From positions 62,001 through 126,000 of the forward strand of contig DASPIB010000007.1 in assembly GCA_035629335.1 (NCBI GenBank): 64,000 bases of DNA, read 5' to 3'. The notes beneath the pieces are model-generated. The model saw only the letters and a program-made list of their open reading frames with translations. It did no database searches and was not told the origin of the DNA. Position numbers and translations under genes: made by a program. Each line of letters begins with the position of its first letter. The stretch's first letter is position 1. Source of the DNA: Verrucomicrobiia bacterium (GTDB lineage: Bacteria > Patescibacteriota > Saccharimonadia > Saccharimonadales > Saccharimonadaceae). Positions 7,928 to 17,199 of this stretch are shown here, one piece after another.

Positions 7928-9334
7928 CTATTTGGACTTTATAATCCAGGCTAGAAGTGCGCCGAGCGCGGTGAGTAACCCTGCGATAACACCGGCAAGG
8001 TGAATCCCCGCGAGAATCGTTGACTGAGTAGTTGTGTCAAAAGAGGGAACATGGGCAGTAGCTATGGCAATAAGCAGTGCAAGGCCAATAGCTCCTCCGA
8101 TTTGCTGCGAGGTGGAAGCTAACGCCGAGGCTACACCTTGCTCGCTAGGTTTGACTCCCGACGCGGCCGCAATAAACATTGTTGGAAAAGTCGTTCCACT
8201 GCCCAGTCCCCACACTATTAAACCTGGCAGCAACAGCCAAAGTGTACCATTGAGCTGCATACCCCAAGTTAGAAGCAGCAAGCCAAGTCCCGTCACTAGC
8301 ATGCCCATAAACAAAGTAAGCTTCATACCATATTTCTGTAAAAGGTAGGGTGTAATTTTAAGTGAAGACACCATAGAAACAAGGGTGATTGGTAAAAACG
8401 CAACGCCGGCTTGAAGTGCATCATATCCTAAGATGGTTTGCAGAAAGATTGTCAATAGATAATACGCGCCACCAAGCGTTGCCTGGAATACCAAGATAAC
8501 TGCAATCGAAGTTAGGACGCTTTTGTTACGGAATAAATCGAGAGGAATAAGAGGGTGTTTAGCTGTTCTCTCAAGATAGACAAGCAGGGTCATAAGCAGT
8601 GCGCTCAGCAATAACGCAGCGAGTGTCTGGAATGCCAGCCAACCTACTTCTGGTCCCTGGATAAGTGCGAAGACAAGACTCATTGACCCCCCTGTTGCGA
8701 GGATAGCGCCTAACGCATCAAAGCCTTGCCTACTTCGCTCAGTAATAACATCTGAGGCTAGCCAACGAATCGCACCTATAGCAGCCGCCAGCGCCATCGG
8801 CACCATTACAAACAATACCCACTGCCATCCAAGCCAACTTGTTAATACTCCACCAAGTACTGCTCCAGCCGCTAGCCCTCCACTCCCAGCGGCGCCCCAA
8901 ATTGCCAAGGCCTTATTACGCTCTCCGCCTTCTGTGAACGTCGTGCTAATAAGCGATAGGGTTGCCGGAGTAAGGAGCGCTGCACCAATACCCTGCACAA
9001 ATCTTGCTGCGATAAGGAGACCCCCATCAGTTGCAAACCCTCCCACAAGTGAGGCAACGCCGAACAGTCCTAGGCCGAGCAAAAAGATTCGTCGATGACC
9101 TAGTTTATCAGCAGCACGCCCACCAAGCAGCAAAAAGCCACCAAACCCGATGGCGTAGGCGCTCACTATCCATTGCAAGGAGGCCGCGGTAAAGTGAAGT
9201 GCCTGCCCAATATCTGGCAGTGCTACGTACATAATATTGTAATCAACAGCGATAATAAACTGTGCGAACGCCAACAAGGCCAGCTGTAAAAACTTGCGCT
9301 TATTTTTGGGCACAGCGTCTTTATTTGATTTCAT
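7928..9334 (-). CDS. MFS drug:H+ antiporter, DHA2 (EmrB/QacA) family
   Basis: A 468 aa polytopic membrane protein with about 14 hydrophobic segments, the usual count for the DHA2 family of proton-driven multidrug exporters. The conserved loop after TM2 is present (LLGGRAADKLGHRR, residues ~70-83). A motif-C-like glycine-rich stretch (AAGSGGLAAGAVLGGVL) follows in TM5. A lysine-rich N-terminus precedes TM1. The ATG at 9334 has AGGAG upstream. It is transcribed divergently from a DJ-1/AraC-type regulator, a common arrangement for inducible efflux pumps. The substrate cannot be read from sequence. Length and motifs are intact. Confidence 0.9.
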   Translation of the reverse strand: MKSNKDAVPKNKRKFLQLALLAFAQFIIAVDYNIMYVALPDIGQALHFTAASLQWIVSAYAIGFGGFLLLGGRAADKLGHRRIFLLGLGLFGVASLVGGFATDGGLLIAARFVQGIGAALLTPATLSLISTTFTEGGERNKALAIWGAAGSGGLAAGAVLGGVLTSWLGWQWVLFVMVPMALAAAIGAIRWLASDVITERSRQGFDALGAILATGGSMSLVFALIQGPEVGWLAFQTLAALLLSALLMTLLVYLERTAKHPLIPLDLFRNKSVLTSIAVILVFQATLGGAYYLLTIFLQTILGYDALQAGVAFLPITLVSMVSSLKITPYLLQKYGMKLTLFMGMLVTGLGLLLLTWGMQLNGTLWLLLPGLIVWGLGSGTTFPTMFIAAASGVKPSEQGVASALASTSQQIGGAIGLALLIAIATAHVPSFDTTTQSTILAGIHLAGVIAGLLTALGALLAWIIKSK

Positions 9335-9391
9335 GAGACTCCTGTGTTTTATTAACTATCCCTACTGTATATAAGCTCAAACTTTCAGTAA

Positions 9392-9409
9392 ATTGTCTAT
9401 AATGACAAT
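9392..9409. promoter_or_regulatory. Candidate operator between exporter and regulator
   Basis: ATTGTC and GACAAT half-sites flank TATAAT in the 97-base divergent intergenic region. A plausible -10 (TAATAT) for the regulator lies about eight bases before its ATG. The dyad could bind the AraC-type regulator. Confidence 0.4.
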
Positions 9410-9431
9410 ATATATGCTAATATAGACATAA

Positions 9432-10382
9432 ATGCACTTCGCTGTTTATATACCATCAAATTTTTATGCCGCACTTGCCGCCACTATTGCTGAAGTTTTA
9501 CAGGCTGCAAACGACGTAACCGGCACTAGTTTCACCTACGAGTACATTAGCCACGAAACTAACGCGATATCTAAATCTGGTATCCAGTTTGCCACACGTA
9601 CTACGCCATCACGAAAGATCGATGTTCTGATAGTTTTGGCAGGTATCGAGTCAGAGAGAGAACGAACGCTTCATCTCCTCGAGCAAGAGGCAGTTCGAGT
9701 TAAAAGACTGGTATCACAAGCGCTTAATGACAACGCCTATATTGCGGCATCATGCGGAGCCGCTTATTTGCTTGCCAGCAATGGTCTGCTTGACGGGAAA
9801 GCCGCCACAATTTCATGGTGGCTTAAAGAAGAGGTGACGCGACGCTTTCCGCAGGTTCACTGGAACACTTCACAGATGGTCATAAAGAGTGGTCGTATTT
9901 ACACAGGTGCTGCAGCATTTTCCGGACTAGAGCTCATCAGCCGTCTGCTTATTGATATGGGATTTTCATCTCAAGAGCAGCTCATACGAAAGCTACTTGT
10001 TCTACCCCCAGTCAGAGAATTTCAAAGTCCCTATGTCGTAGATCAAGATAGTTCGCGCAATACCTTTGAGAGTAAAATCAAAGGTATTGCGATGCAGGAT
10101 CTCGCGGCATGCAACATTAGTGTACTTGCCCGCATGTTAGGTGTATCTGAGCGAACATTCGCCCGAAAATGTCTTCAGGAACTTAACATAACACCTGGCA
10201 AATGGCTGCAAGTCATTCGGCTCGAGGCTGCTAAACAACTACTATCTTCGAGTAATTTTACAATTCAGCAGATTTGCGATCGCATTGGCTACCAGGATAC
10301 CGCGTCATTTTCTCGCCTTTTCACTCGTACCAATAATTTAGCGCCGGGAGAATTTCGCAAACAGCTGATGTCAAAAACGTAA
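9432..10382 (+). CDS. GlxA-type transcription regulator (DJ-1/PfpI domain + AraC HTH)
   Basis: The 316 aa protein has an N-terminal DJ-1/PfpI-like domain (residues ~1-175) with the nucleophile-elbow motif AASCGAAYLLAS. A C-terminal AraC/XylS helix-turn-helix domain (~225-312) includes ISVLARMLGVSERTFARK and the second helix pair IQQICDRIGYQDTASFSRLF. Such proteins are cytoplasmic activators or repressors that sense small ligands through the DJ-1-like domain. It is divergent from the DHA2 exporter and probably controls it. No Shine-Dalgarno site precedes the ATG, and TAATAT about eight bases upstream points to leaderless translation. Confidence 0.88.
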   Translation: MHFAVYIPSNFYAALAATIAEVLQAANDVTGTSFTYEYISHETNAISKSGIQFATRTTPSRKIDVLIVLAGIESERERTLHLLEQEAVRVKRLVSQALNDNAYIAASCGAAYLLASNGLLDGKAATISWWLKEEVTRRFPQVHWNTSQMVIKSGRIYTGAAAFSGLELISRLLIDMGFSSQEQLIRKLLVLPPVREFQSPYVVDQDSSRNTFESKIKGIAMQDLAACNISVLARMLGVSERTFARKCLQELNITPGKWLQVIRLEAAKQLLSSSNFTIQQICDRIGYQDTASFSRLFTRTNNLAPGEFRKQLMSKT

Positions 10383-10468
10383 AAGAGTGAATTCTGATTG
10401 TGAGTGATCGGGATTCGCGACGCCGGCAGCATGGCTAGTGAGACAGTGGCCTTGGTGCCGGTCGTGGT

Positions 10469-10690
10469 TCACGGCATAGTCACTTGAAGATCGAGCAGGT
10501 GCCCTAGCCCGTTTTGGCTGAACCTCATCAGAGCAGTGTCAGATAAGTCCAAGATGGGTGAAAATGATATAAGGCCAAAAAGAGCTACAATTGCGCATAT
10601 ATGCACAAGGATAGGAATTATGAGAAGCTGGGGGATGTATGATTCTCAAGAATCTATCATTGGTTCGATAATATCAGATTCACTTGTCAT
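10469..10690 (-). pseudogene. Decayed small membrane protein with an in-frame TGA
   Basis: From ATG 10690 the frame reads MTSESDIIEPMIDS, then TGA. In the same frame it continues as a hydrophobic helix (LLIIPILVHICAIVALFGLI) and LDLSDTALMRFSQNGLG, ending at 10469. The intact version would be a ~73 aa single-pass protein. Many intact genes in the window end in TGA, so a nonsense mutation is more likely than recoding. The rest of the gap 10383-10778 holds nothing I can support. Confidence 0.35.
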
Positions 10691-10778
10691 CTAAAATCAA
10701 ACTCATATAATTATCAAAACGTAGCATCAGTGGGCCTGCCTGCTAGGGTAGTAATAAAAGTTCGAACAAAACTATGCT

Positions 10779-12215
10779 TCATCTGCGCAGGGTGATGAAG
10801 GCTTTCACCGTAGCACGAGCTATGAATACAAAAGCTAAGCCCAGTACCCATACTGTGATATCTGGTAATCCGTACATCAAGATAACAAATGGAAAGCCTG
10901 ATACGAAAATGATACAAAGCAGAACGGTTGCCAGGAATACATCGATAGCAATACTTAGTACCATTCTTTTGACTAACTGATTGTTCTTAAATTTTCTCTC
11001 GAGTTGTTTACGCCAAGAACGCAAGCGCCAGAAGCTATATATAGCGAGGAGGGTACTTACTATAACAATCACATCGAACACGAGATAAAATATCCTAAAA
11101 GTATGACTGATAGTTGGTATTTTGCCCTCTACTATATAGCTAGTAACGCTTTTATACGTATCACTTAACCCTAGAAGCGTAGCATTCTCACCCACAAGCA
11201 CCGCTATGCCCTTCTTCTCTTCGGGAAGTAATCCGATATTTGCATGAAAATTTTGCGTGTCTCCATCGTGAGAAATGATTTTAGTGTTGCCGATAGTACC
11301 TACGCCCCACCCCATCGCATATGCGTTAACATTTAGCATGCTGATATTCGGCGTATTAACTGTGGGTGCGAGTAAATGCGCTATGCTACTTGAAGAAAGA
11401 ATTCGAGTCCCTCGAAAGACACCATCATTGAGCAGCGCGATCATATAATGAGACATGTCTTCTGCACTGCTTATAATACCCCCTTCGGGGATCACTGCTG
11501 GAGCTAGTGTATCTTCAAATGGAATCTTTAAGCCAAACCAATTAGTATAACCTTTAGCCATGCCGTTATTCTTTGCAATTCGGGTATCTGTAAAAGTATG
11601 GCTCATAGCCAGAGGGGCAAAAATATGCTCCTGCATATAGTCTCCATACGAAACTCCCGCTACCCGTTCTATGATTAAGCCTAGAATAGTATAGTTGCTA
11701 TTCGAGTAATTGAACTCCTTGCCCGGTTCTGAAACGAGTTCGACCTCATTGAGCGTTTTGAGACTTCCTGCTAATGAAATAGAGCGATTGTAGAGACCTA
11801 AATACCCAGCTTGAGTAGGAAGCCCACTTGTCTGATTGAGAAGTTGCCTGACAGTAATCTTACTTGTCGCCGTAGTATCCGCCAGTCTGAATTCGGGTAC
11901 ATACGTCTGAACCGGGGCCTCAAGAGAGATCAGGCCTTTATCATATAACTGCATAATTGCGAGAGCAGTAAAGGATTTGCTGATCGAGCCTAAGCCGAAT
12001 GCCGTCGACCCCGATACGCCATCTCCTACAGTGATGAGCTCAGTGATATTGTCATCTCTCGTTATGACCACTGCACCAGTACGGACACCAGAAGTACTAA
12101 ACTGATTGTGTACATAATCTGTAAGTATGCTGGTATCCTGTGCTTTTGCTACTGGGGTAAATAAAAATGCGGCTACAGTAAGGATAGATACGATCTTCAA
12201 TAGGAGAGTTTTCAT
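10779..12215 (-). CDS. Serine beta-lactamase-like hydrolase with C-terminal membrane segments
   Basis: A 478 aa member of the class C beta-lactamase/penicillin-binding protein-like family (PF00144; FmtA/EstB-type serine hydrolases). A signal peptide (residues 1-25, ending AKA) precedes the catalytic domain. The nucleophile motif SISK (S-x-x-K) lies near residue 78, the YSN tyrosine motif near 170 and SHDG near 310 in the usual KTG/HxG position. The last ~110 residues contain three hydrophobic helices, so the enzyme is likely anchored outside the cytoplasmic membrane. The substrate (peptide, ester or peptidoglycan stem) is unknown. TATACT lies nine bases upstream of the ATG with no ribosome site, suggesting leaderless translation. 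Confidence 0.88.
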   Translation of the reverse strand: MKTLLLKIVSILTVAAFLFTPVAKAQDTSILTDYVHNQFSTSGVRTGAVVITRDDNITELITVGDGVSGSTAFGLGSISKSFTALAIMQLYDKGLISLEAPVQTYVPEFRLADTTATSKITVRQLLNQTSGLPTQAGYLGLYNRSISLAGSLKTLNEVELVSEPGKEFNYSNSNYTILGLIIERVAGVSYGDYMQEHIFAPLAMSHTFTDTRIAKNNGMAKGYTNWFGLKIPFEDTLAPAVIPEGGIISSAEDMSHYMIALLNDGVFRGTRILSSSSIAHLLAPTVNTPNISMLNVNAYAMGWGVGTIGNTKIISHDGDTQNFHANIGLLPEEKKGIAVLVGENATLLGLSDTYKSVTSYIVEGKIPTISHTFRIFYLVFDVIVIVSTLLAIYSFWRLRSWRKQLERKFKNNQLVKRMVLSIAIDVFLATVLLCIIFVSGFPFVILMYGLPDITVWVLGLAFVFIARATVKAFITLRR

Positions 12216-12616
12216 GTATGCTTTAGTATACGATAGCTATCCTACTAAAGCTATTCTGTGCGGCAAAACAGTGTCGTAACAAAAAGAACTAGAGCGCAGG
12301 GTTATGAAGCCTATGATGCGGACGAAAAATTATCATACTGGGATGAACAAGTCGAGCGGAGCAAAAGCTGAGTATGAGCTAAGACATGTGTTAAAACTTA
12401 ATTCACAAGTATCCATGAAATATAAGCTGCTGAGGTGCAACAATCACTGATGCTGCGCAGTCCATAGAAAAGATAGCCAACGAAATAATTAATATCATTG
12501 AATAATACTATTTCATCATTGAAAAGAAAAACCCATTCCAAACTTTTGAAATGGATGATTTACATAAAGTTAAAATAGAACTTCAAGAAATACGAGAGCT
12601 GATTAATGAAGACAAC
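12216..12616. other. Intergenic stretch with possible coding debris
   Basis: On the plus strand one frame reads AAQSIEKIANEIINIIE, a TAA, then FIIEKKNPFQTFEMDDLHK and KVKIELQEIRELINEDNS, ending at 12622. This looks like a small helical protein cut by a nonsense codon. Nothing else is visible. Confidence 0.25.
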
Positions 12617-13138
12617 TCATAGCCGTGTTATTTGCATAGTTTCGTCAATACGAAAGCCCTCTAATTCGCCGTATGTATGGTCAATCTCGTCAAAGGAAGC
12701 TTCGGTAAGTACTTTTTCGGCTGCAGCTATAGTTCCGTCATGGGAGACGATAAGTGCGCGTTGGTCATCAGAAAGCTGGCTGAGTGTCTCTCTTGTTAAA
12801 TCTACGAGATGTTGGCCTTGTCCACGAAGTGGTTCACGTAATTCAGGGATGGAAATAATTGCACCTGCCACCCCGAACGGATCTGTTTTACGTAGTTTGG
12901 CGACACGCTGGCTAAACTCAGGTGGAGATTTTAGTATGCCGGCACGCTCATCGACACTTGGCTCAAGTCCGCTGAGCAAGCGTGCGGTTTCTTGGGTACG
13001 ACCAAATGGCGAACTTATCGCAATAGCGAAAGAACCTAGTCTTGGCTTAAGTTCAATACAGCGAGTTTTGACCTGCTCGGTTAACTGATCATCCACAAGA
13101 TTCCAGTTTCCATGTCGAACAATAATAACTTCTTTCAT
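12617..13138 (-). CDS. Histidine phosphatase superfamily protein (SixA/PhoE-like)
   Basis: The 173 aa protein begins MKEVIIVRHGNWN: the RHG motif at residues 8-10 carries the phospho-accepting histidine. The partner motifs follow in order: SSPFGRTQETA (arginine), a glutamate at IPELREP, and the second histidine in IVSHDGT. It is a cytoplasmic phosphatase of small size, close to SixA/CobC-type members; the substrate is unknown. The ATG at 13138 is preferred to an upstream extension because TATAAT lies about eight bases before it (leaderless). It is divergent from the GH5 gene. Confidence 0.85.
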   Translation of the reverse strand: MKEVIIVRHGNWNLVDDQLTEQVKTRCIELKPRLGSFAIAISSPFGRTQETARLLSGLEPSVDERAGILKSPPEFSQRVAKLRKTDPFGVAGAIISIPELREPLRGQGQHLVDLTRETLSQLSDDQRALIVSHDGTIAAAEKVLTEASFDEIDHTYGELEGFRIDETMQITRL

Positions 13139-13142
13139 CCAC

Positions 13143-13148
13143 TTATTA
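13143..13148 (-). promoter_or_regulatory. -10 box of the histidine phosphatase gene
   Basis: TATAAT on the minus strand lies so close to the ATG (13138) that the transcript must begin at or near the start codon. This is a clear leaderless example. Confidence 0.5.
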
Positions 13149-13310
13149 TACGGTAAGGTAAACAAAGGAGAGAAGGGGATCCCCCGAACCCCTATGCCAG
13201 AACCAAAACCTGGTGCCTCACTGCTTGACGACTCAATATAAATGGACGTGAAACTATTATATCCGATTGCTTCTGTCCGCCAACAGTTGCGGTGGTAAAA
13301 TAGTATATAC

Positions 13311-14330
13311 ATGAGTAGTAAGCTTCCAATTCAGAAACTCCGCGGCGTCAATCTCGGTGGTTGGCTGCTGCTGGAGCGGTGGATGACGCCATCCCTGTTT
13401 GCCGGGACAGACGCCGTGGATGAGTTTACATTCATGGCAACGCCGTATGCCGAGCAGAAACTCGAAAAGCATCGTCAGACATTTATAACCGAGAGTGACT
13501 TTAAGTGGTTGCACGAACACAGTGTGAATGCCCTACGTATCCCCGTGGGATATTGGGTGCTAGAAGGTGACGCGCCGTACTTACGAGCGGTCCGCTATCT
13601 TGACTGGGCGATGGAGATGGCTGAGCGCTACAAACTGCACACTATTATAGACGTACATGGCCTGCCGGGTTCACAAAATGGGCGCGACCACAGTGGCCGA
13701 AAGGGGAAAGCTGGGTGGTTACGGCAGCATTCGCTTCGCCGCAGCTCACTTGATATATTGGAGCAAATCGCCCGCCGCTATCGCGACAATCCATACTTCT
13801 GGGGGTTGCAGATTACCAACGAGCCAAAACTTGGGCTGTTTCAGTTCAAACTGCGTGACTATTACCGAAAAGCCTACGACCGCCTAAGCCAGGTGCTGCG
13901 ACCACACACGCGAGTTGTCTTTAGTGATGCGTTTACCCCGCGCCTGATGTCGGGTGGGCTAAAGCGGCGCAGCCATCCGGTAGTCATGGACGTACATCTG
14001 TACCATATGAGCACGTTGTTCTCGGGGTTCATGTCGGCTGATTGGTACCTAGGAAAAATTGAGCGGTGGCGCGAGCTGCTCGCCAAGCTTGCTCGAGACC
14101 AGTCCGTTATTGTGGGGGAGTGGAGCGGCGTGATGCGTGGCGAGACAATGAAAAACAAAGCGCCAGATCAGCGGGAAGCCATCACTCAGCGGCACCTGCA
14201 AACGCAACTCGCAGCATACGAGAACGCCGCGGGTTGGTTCTACTGGAGCTACAAAACTGAAAAGCCAGGGCTGTGGAATTTTCGCTCACTCATTGAATCG
14301 GGCAAGCTAGAAATCCCTCGCTCCTCTTAA
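13311..14330 (+). CDS. Glycoside hydrolase family 5, exo-beta-1,3-glucanase-like
   Basis: The 339 aa protein matches GH5 (TIM-barrel) enzymes related to exo-beta-1,3-glucanases. The N-terminal LRGVNLGGWLLLERWMTP block is typical. The acid/base Glu lies in QITNEPKLG (residue ~171) and the nucleophile Glu in IVGEWSG (~269). Other barrel markers are ALRIPVGYWV, IIDVHGLPGSQNGRDHSG and GWFYWSYKTE. No signal peptide is visible, so it may act inside the cell on imported oligosaccharides or leave by another route. A TAAAAT/TAGTAT region ends 5-10 bases before the ATG and there is no Shine-Dalgarno site (leaderless). Confidence 0.9.
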   Translation: MSSKLPIQKLRGVNLGGWLLLERWMTPSLFAGTDAVDEFTFMATPYAEQKLEKHRQTFITESDFKWLHEHSVNALRIPVGYWVLEGDAPYLRAVRYLDWAMEMAERYKLHTIIDVHGLPGSQNGRDHSGRKGKAGWLRQHSLRRSSLDILEQIARRYRDNPYFWGLQITNEPKLGLFQFKLRDYYRKAYDRLSQVLRPHTRVVFSDAFTPRLMSGGLKRRSHPVVMDVHLYHMSTLFSGFMSADWYLGKIERWRELLAKLARDQSVIVGEWSGVMRGETMKNKAPDQREAITQRHLQTQLAAYENAAGWFYWSYKTEKPGLWNFRSLIESGKLEIPRSS

Positions 14331-14390
14331 AGAGGCAAACCCTGATTGCGTAAACCGTCACTGTTCAGGCAAAACTAGGGTGCTTGACCT

Positions 14391-14750
14391 TTACTTTTGC
14401 GCAAACTCGTAACCTGCGTCAATAAGCCGATGCAGCCAGTCGCTGTTTACTATTTGCCAAGAGGTAACCTCAACGTGGTGGTTCCACCTGTTTTTGCTGA
14501 CCTGTTTGACGTAATGAAAGTGCGGATCGTCTATTTTCTTATCAAGACAAACAGTTAGATAGAGCATCCCATCGGCGGTTTTCTCATAAGCCCATAGCCA
14601 CAAGAACTTACGGTTAACCGAGTAGCTAACCTGGGCTTTCACTTCCTGCTTACTAGGGCCAAGCTCCTGGACATACGCCGCTATGCTCGATAAGAAAGCT
14701 TGGGTCTTGGGCTTACCAGCAAAGTTGCCAATCATCTTATTTGTACTCAT
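14391..14750 (-). CDS. DUF5655-type protein, 119 aa
   Basis: The pattern of an N-terminal helix pair after FAGKPKTQAFLSSIAAYVQELG, central strands (VSYSVNRKFLWLWAY) and the ending VEVTSWQIVNSDWLHRLIDAGYEFAQ resembles DUF5655, a small soluble domain of unknown function. TATAAT (14757-14762) lies six bases upstream of the ATG, so it is very probably leaderless. It is convergent with the GH5 gene. Confidence 0.65.
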   Translation of the reverse strand: MSTNKMIGNFAGKPKTQAFLSSIAAYVQELGPSKQEVKAQVSYSVNRKFLWLWAYEKTADGMLYLTVCLDKKIDDPHFHYVKQVSKNRWNHHVEVTSWQIVNSDWLHRLIDAGYEFAQK

Positions 14751-14904
14751 GGCTTAATTATACGTAAGAAGGCGCTGAACTGAAGAATGCATGAGATGCG
14801 GCGCAGTATCTTAGCTATGATTTCCAGTGGTATCAAGAAGATGCTGCACTTGTATAGATCTTCGGTCGCTGAAAGCTACTCGGAAAAAGGATGGCGCTTT
14901 AAAA

Positions 14905-14940
14905 ATACCATAGAACCAGCATAGGCTGGTTCTATGGTAT
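14905..14940 (-). terminator. Strong terminator hairpin
   Basis: A 16 bp perfect stem (ATACCATAGAACCAGC pairing with its complement) with an ATAG loop lies about 60 bases downstream of the stop at 14999. Confidence 0.7.
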
Positions 14941-14998
14941 GTACCGCTACCTCCCTCAGGTCATAGTGATGAGCCAAGAGAGCGGAATGCCTATCGCC

Positions 14999-15418
14999 TT
15001 AAAGATTCAGCAACCAAACTTCGAGAATCATACGTTCTGATTCTGATAGCCCCGAGAACGTATGGAGCTTCTGGCGAAGCTCTTTTATGCTGATTTCAGC
15101 GGCTTGGTAACTATCTTTGCTGTTGCCTCTCATGAAACGGCCCCTTCTATGAAGACTAGACCAAAATCGCGACATCCGCTGCTGAGTCAAGCCAATCTGA
15201 CGTCCGAATGCAAGCGCATCGTCGTAATTGACGAGTGCAGTATCAGCTTTCCGCTTACGTGTCCGACTCGCTAGCTCTCGAGCTTTCTTCATGCTGGCTT
15301 CGAAATCAGCAAGCAGTTCAGCATCACGAGCAAGCTTTGCTAGTTCACCTGGATCGCTGATTCTGTTTGTTGCTGCCAGCAAACGATCGAGCGCTGCCTC
15401 TCGCTCTTTTTCTTCCAC
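14999..15418 (-). CDS. Hypothetical helical protein, 139 aa
   Basis: A charged, almost all-helical protein (EKEREAALDRLLAATNRI, ARDAELLADFEASMKKARELA, ISIKELRQKLHTF) that could form a coiled coil. A central GLTQQRMSRFWSSLHRRG segment has the spacing of a helix-turn-helix, but weakly. The start is GTG at 15418 with GGGAG five bases upstream. It follows the 15508-15894 gene by 89 bases and shares a strong terminator, so the two are probably an operon. Family unknown. Confidence 0.6.
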   Translation of the reverse strand: MEEKEREAALDRLLAATNRISDPGELAKLARDAELLADFEASMKKARELASRTRKRKADTALVNYDDALAFGRQIGLTQQRMSRFWSSLHRRGRFMRGNSKDSYQAAEISIKELRQKLHTFSGLSESERMILEVWLLNL

Positions 15419-15507
15419 GAAAGCTCCCTAACTTGAGTAGTGATGCTTTGAGGATTGTCGATTATGGGAGTTTCAATGTCAAGCTTCGACTTTAAGTATA
15501 AGGACAG

Positions 15508-15894
15508 TCATAGCCGTTCAACTACTTCAAGCAGTCCACCCGACAATCGAACGAGGGCCGCGGCAGCTGCATCAAGAAACACATTACGGTGTCGCTTGTC
15601 ATTTCCTGGGTCAGCGCTGTTGACAGCCATCAAGCTAACCGGCGCGCTGGTTGTGAGTAGTAGTTCAATCAAGATAAGTGAATGTACGAGGGTTGACACT
15701 TGAGGTTGAAGACATTTTGAAGTGCGTACTTCGTTTTGCAGTGATTCGCGTTCCCGAAGGAGAAAACCGTGAAGCTTTGCTTGCTCTGTGCCCGGCTTTG
15801 ATCGCAAGTACCTCACATCTTCTGCTGTCTCTACAGGACCAACTGCCGTTACAATCCTCCGGACATAACCTAGGGTAAGATCGTAGTTATTCAT
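15508..15894 (-). CDS. Hypothetical protein, 128 aa
   Basis: The product is helical at its N-terminus (LGYVRRIVTAVGPVETAEDVRYL, KLHGFLLRERESLQNEV) with a moderately hydrophobic middle helix (LVHSLILIELLLTT) and an alanine-rich end. The start ATG at 15894 is preceded by TTAGGGAGCTGTC, nearly the same leader as the following gene (TTAGGGAGCTTTC), so the two starts may share an origin. It is the first gene of a probable pair. Function not recognised. Confidence 0.6.
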   Translation of the reverse strand: MNNYDLTLGYVRRIVTAVGPVETAEDVRYLRSKPGTEQAKLHGFLLRERESLQNEVRTSKCLQPQVSTLVHSLILIELLLTTSAPVSLMAVNSADPGNDKRHRNVFLDAAAAALVRLSGGLLEVVERL

Positions 15895-16107
15895 GACAGC
15901 TCCCTAATGTGTGCGGCTCATTTGCCGAAAGGGCTTATATTAACATTCCGCTTACCTCGAACGTACCTAACCAACCGATATTGTACCACGAAGCACAACC
16001 CTCGCCTTAGTGATAACCTGGATAGTTATGTTATAGTGCTTATTGCGCTAGATGCTTTACTTCTAGAAGATAGCACCATTTCAATCTAGTTCAACTAGGA
16101 GCCTTTG

Positions 16108-16566
16108 GTGACTGCTCGTCCGAGTGACAATATGTACTTCGATGGAACACAAGGATGGTTTGGGCCGGGTGGCCGCTCAGTATCGTTCAGCCCATCTTCG
16201 ATGATCCGTATCGACTCTCGATCGCTAATGGTAGCCCTTTTGGCACGTTTCGGGCCTGGAGCGCTCAATCGCGTAGTGTTCATCGACTGGTCGGGCGGAG
16301 TGTATGAAGGTCCTTATGCTGGACGCCGATTCGGCGGTTATCTTATCCCTACAAACGAGGCAGCCATGTGGACCGAGCGTCACGCCACTGCGCTCCAGAG
16401 TAGCAAGGAAAAGAGCAGGAATAAGTACAACGAGATCCACGAGCGTGGGTATCATAAGGTGACCCTGGAGGTCTCTCCTAGCGCCGAAGGCAAGTGGAAA
16501 TGGGGGACTGCTTACGATCCGCTACATGACCTTGCTGGCGCTAAGCTCTGGCTTGATCGCCGCTAA
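16108..16566 (+). CDS. Hypothetical protein, 152 aa
   Basis: A beta-rich soluble protein (DGTQGWFGPGGRSVSFSP, RVVFIDWSGGVYEGPYAGRRFGGYLIP) with a basic helix (KEKSRNKYNEIHERGYHK) and a tryptophan-rich end. The GTG at 16108 is chosen over a TTG three bases upstream because AGGAG lies six bases before it. It is followed 31 bases later by a gene of a three-copy family, and the two share a terminator, so they are probably cotranscribed. No family recognised. Confidence 0.6.
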   Translation: MTARPSDNMYFDGTQGWFGPGGRSVSFSPSSMIRIDSRSLMVALLARFGPGALNRVVFIDWSGGVYEGPYAGRRFGGYLIPTNEAAMWTERHATALQSSKEKSRNKYNEIHERGYHKVTLEVSPSAEGKWKWGTAYDPLHDLAGAKLWLDRR

Positions 16567-16597
16567 CGAAGTCTGACTCTGCGACAAAGGAGGGGCC

Positions 16598-17017
16598 ATG
16601 GCCGTCTCGCACGAAAAGCTTGTTGAGCTTTTTACTGAAAGGTTTACTCGTGCTACCGTCTATCCTGTAGACATCAAGGAGCAAATGAGTAAACTATCTG
16701 GCAAGGAGCGAATCGCCGCTCTCGAAGCAATTCGTCGAGTGGTGATTATCAAGCAAGACCTGCCTTCAAATCTTGTATTCAGTGCGTGGTGGGAAAGCAG
16801 GGATAATTACTTCGTGCTTTGTCTTGAGCTATTCGACTACCTCAAGCCTGAAGATAGAGATAGAATGATGCTAGAGATTGTAGATAAACTGAAGTCCAGC
16901 GGAGTACTCGCAAGTTCTAAGAGGGTACGAGAGACTGTCGAGCGCATACAGCGCAGTGGCCCGCAAATTACACAGGAGCTCTGCAAAAAGCATAAGCTAG
17001 TGAGCTTCCTTAGGTAG
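16598..17017 (+). CDS. Small helical protein, family with three copies in this window
   Basis: This 139 aa protein (MAVSHEKLVELFTERFTR...MSKLSGKERIAALEAIRRV) is about 70 percent identical by eye to the protein at 59018-59434; a broken third copy lies at 62676-62800. It is soluble and mostly helical, with the conserved core SxWWExRDNYFVLCLEL in the middle and RVRETVERIQRSGP near the end. GGAGG precedes the ATG. The homology extends upstream of the start (CTGCGACAAAGGAG) and into the terminator (CACCCATT), so whole transcription units were duplicated. Function unknown; the family is not one I recognise. Confidence 0.75.
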   Translation: MAVSHEKLVELFTERFTRATVYPVDIKEQMSKLSGKERIAALEAIRRVVIIKQDLPSNLVFSAWWESRDNYFVLCLELFDYLKPEDRDRMMLEIVDKLKSSGVLASSKRVRETVERIQRSGPQITQELCKKHKLVSFLR

Positions 17018-17027
17018 TTGCACTTCG

Positions 17028-17063
17028 GCACCCATTGGTGATATTTCTATCACCAATGGGTGC
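17028..17063 (+). terminator. Intrinsic terminator
   Basis: A 16 bp perfect stem (GCACCCATTGGTGATA and its complement) with a TTTC loop is followed by TTTTA. Confidence 0.85.
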
Positions 17064-17199
17064 TTTTACTATGATTTAGAATCCTACATTTTTACACATA
17101 ACAATTGCTCACTGACGGTATTACGCGCAGACATATACTTTCTTACGCATGAAAAATTTGTACGACCAAGCTTTACCTGTAAATTAACTGAAAGTGAAA

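Noticed and set aside
10469-10690. UGA recoding (as in Gracilibacteria) because of an in-frame TGA
   Set aside because: Many intact genes here end in TGA at the expected place next to terminators, for example at 179 and 17261, so the standard code applies.
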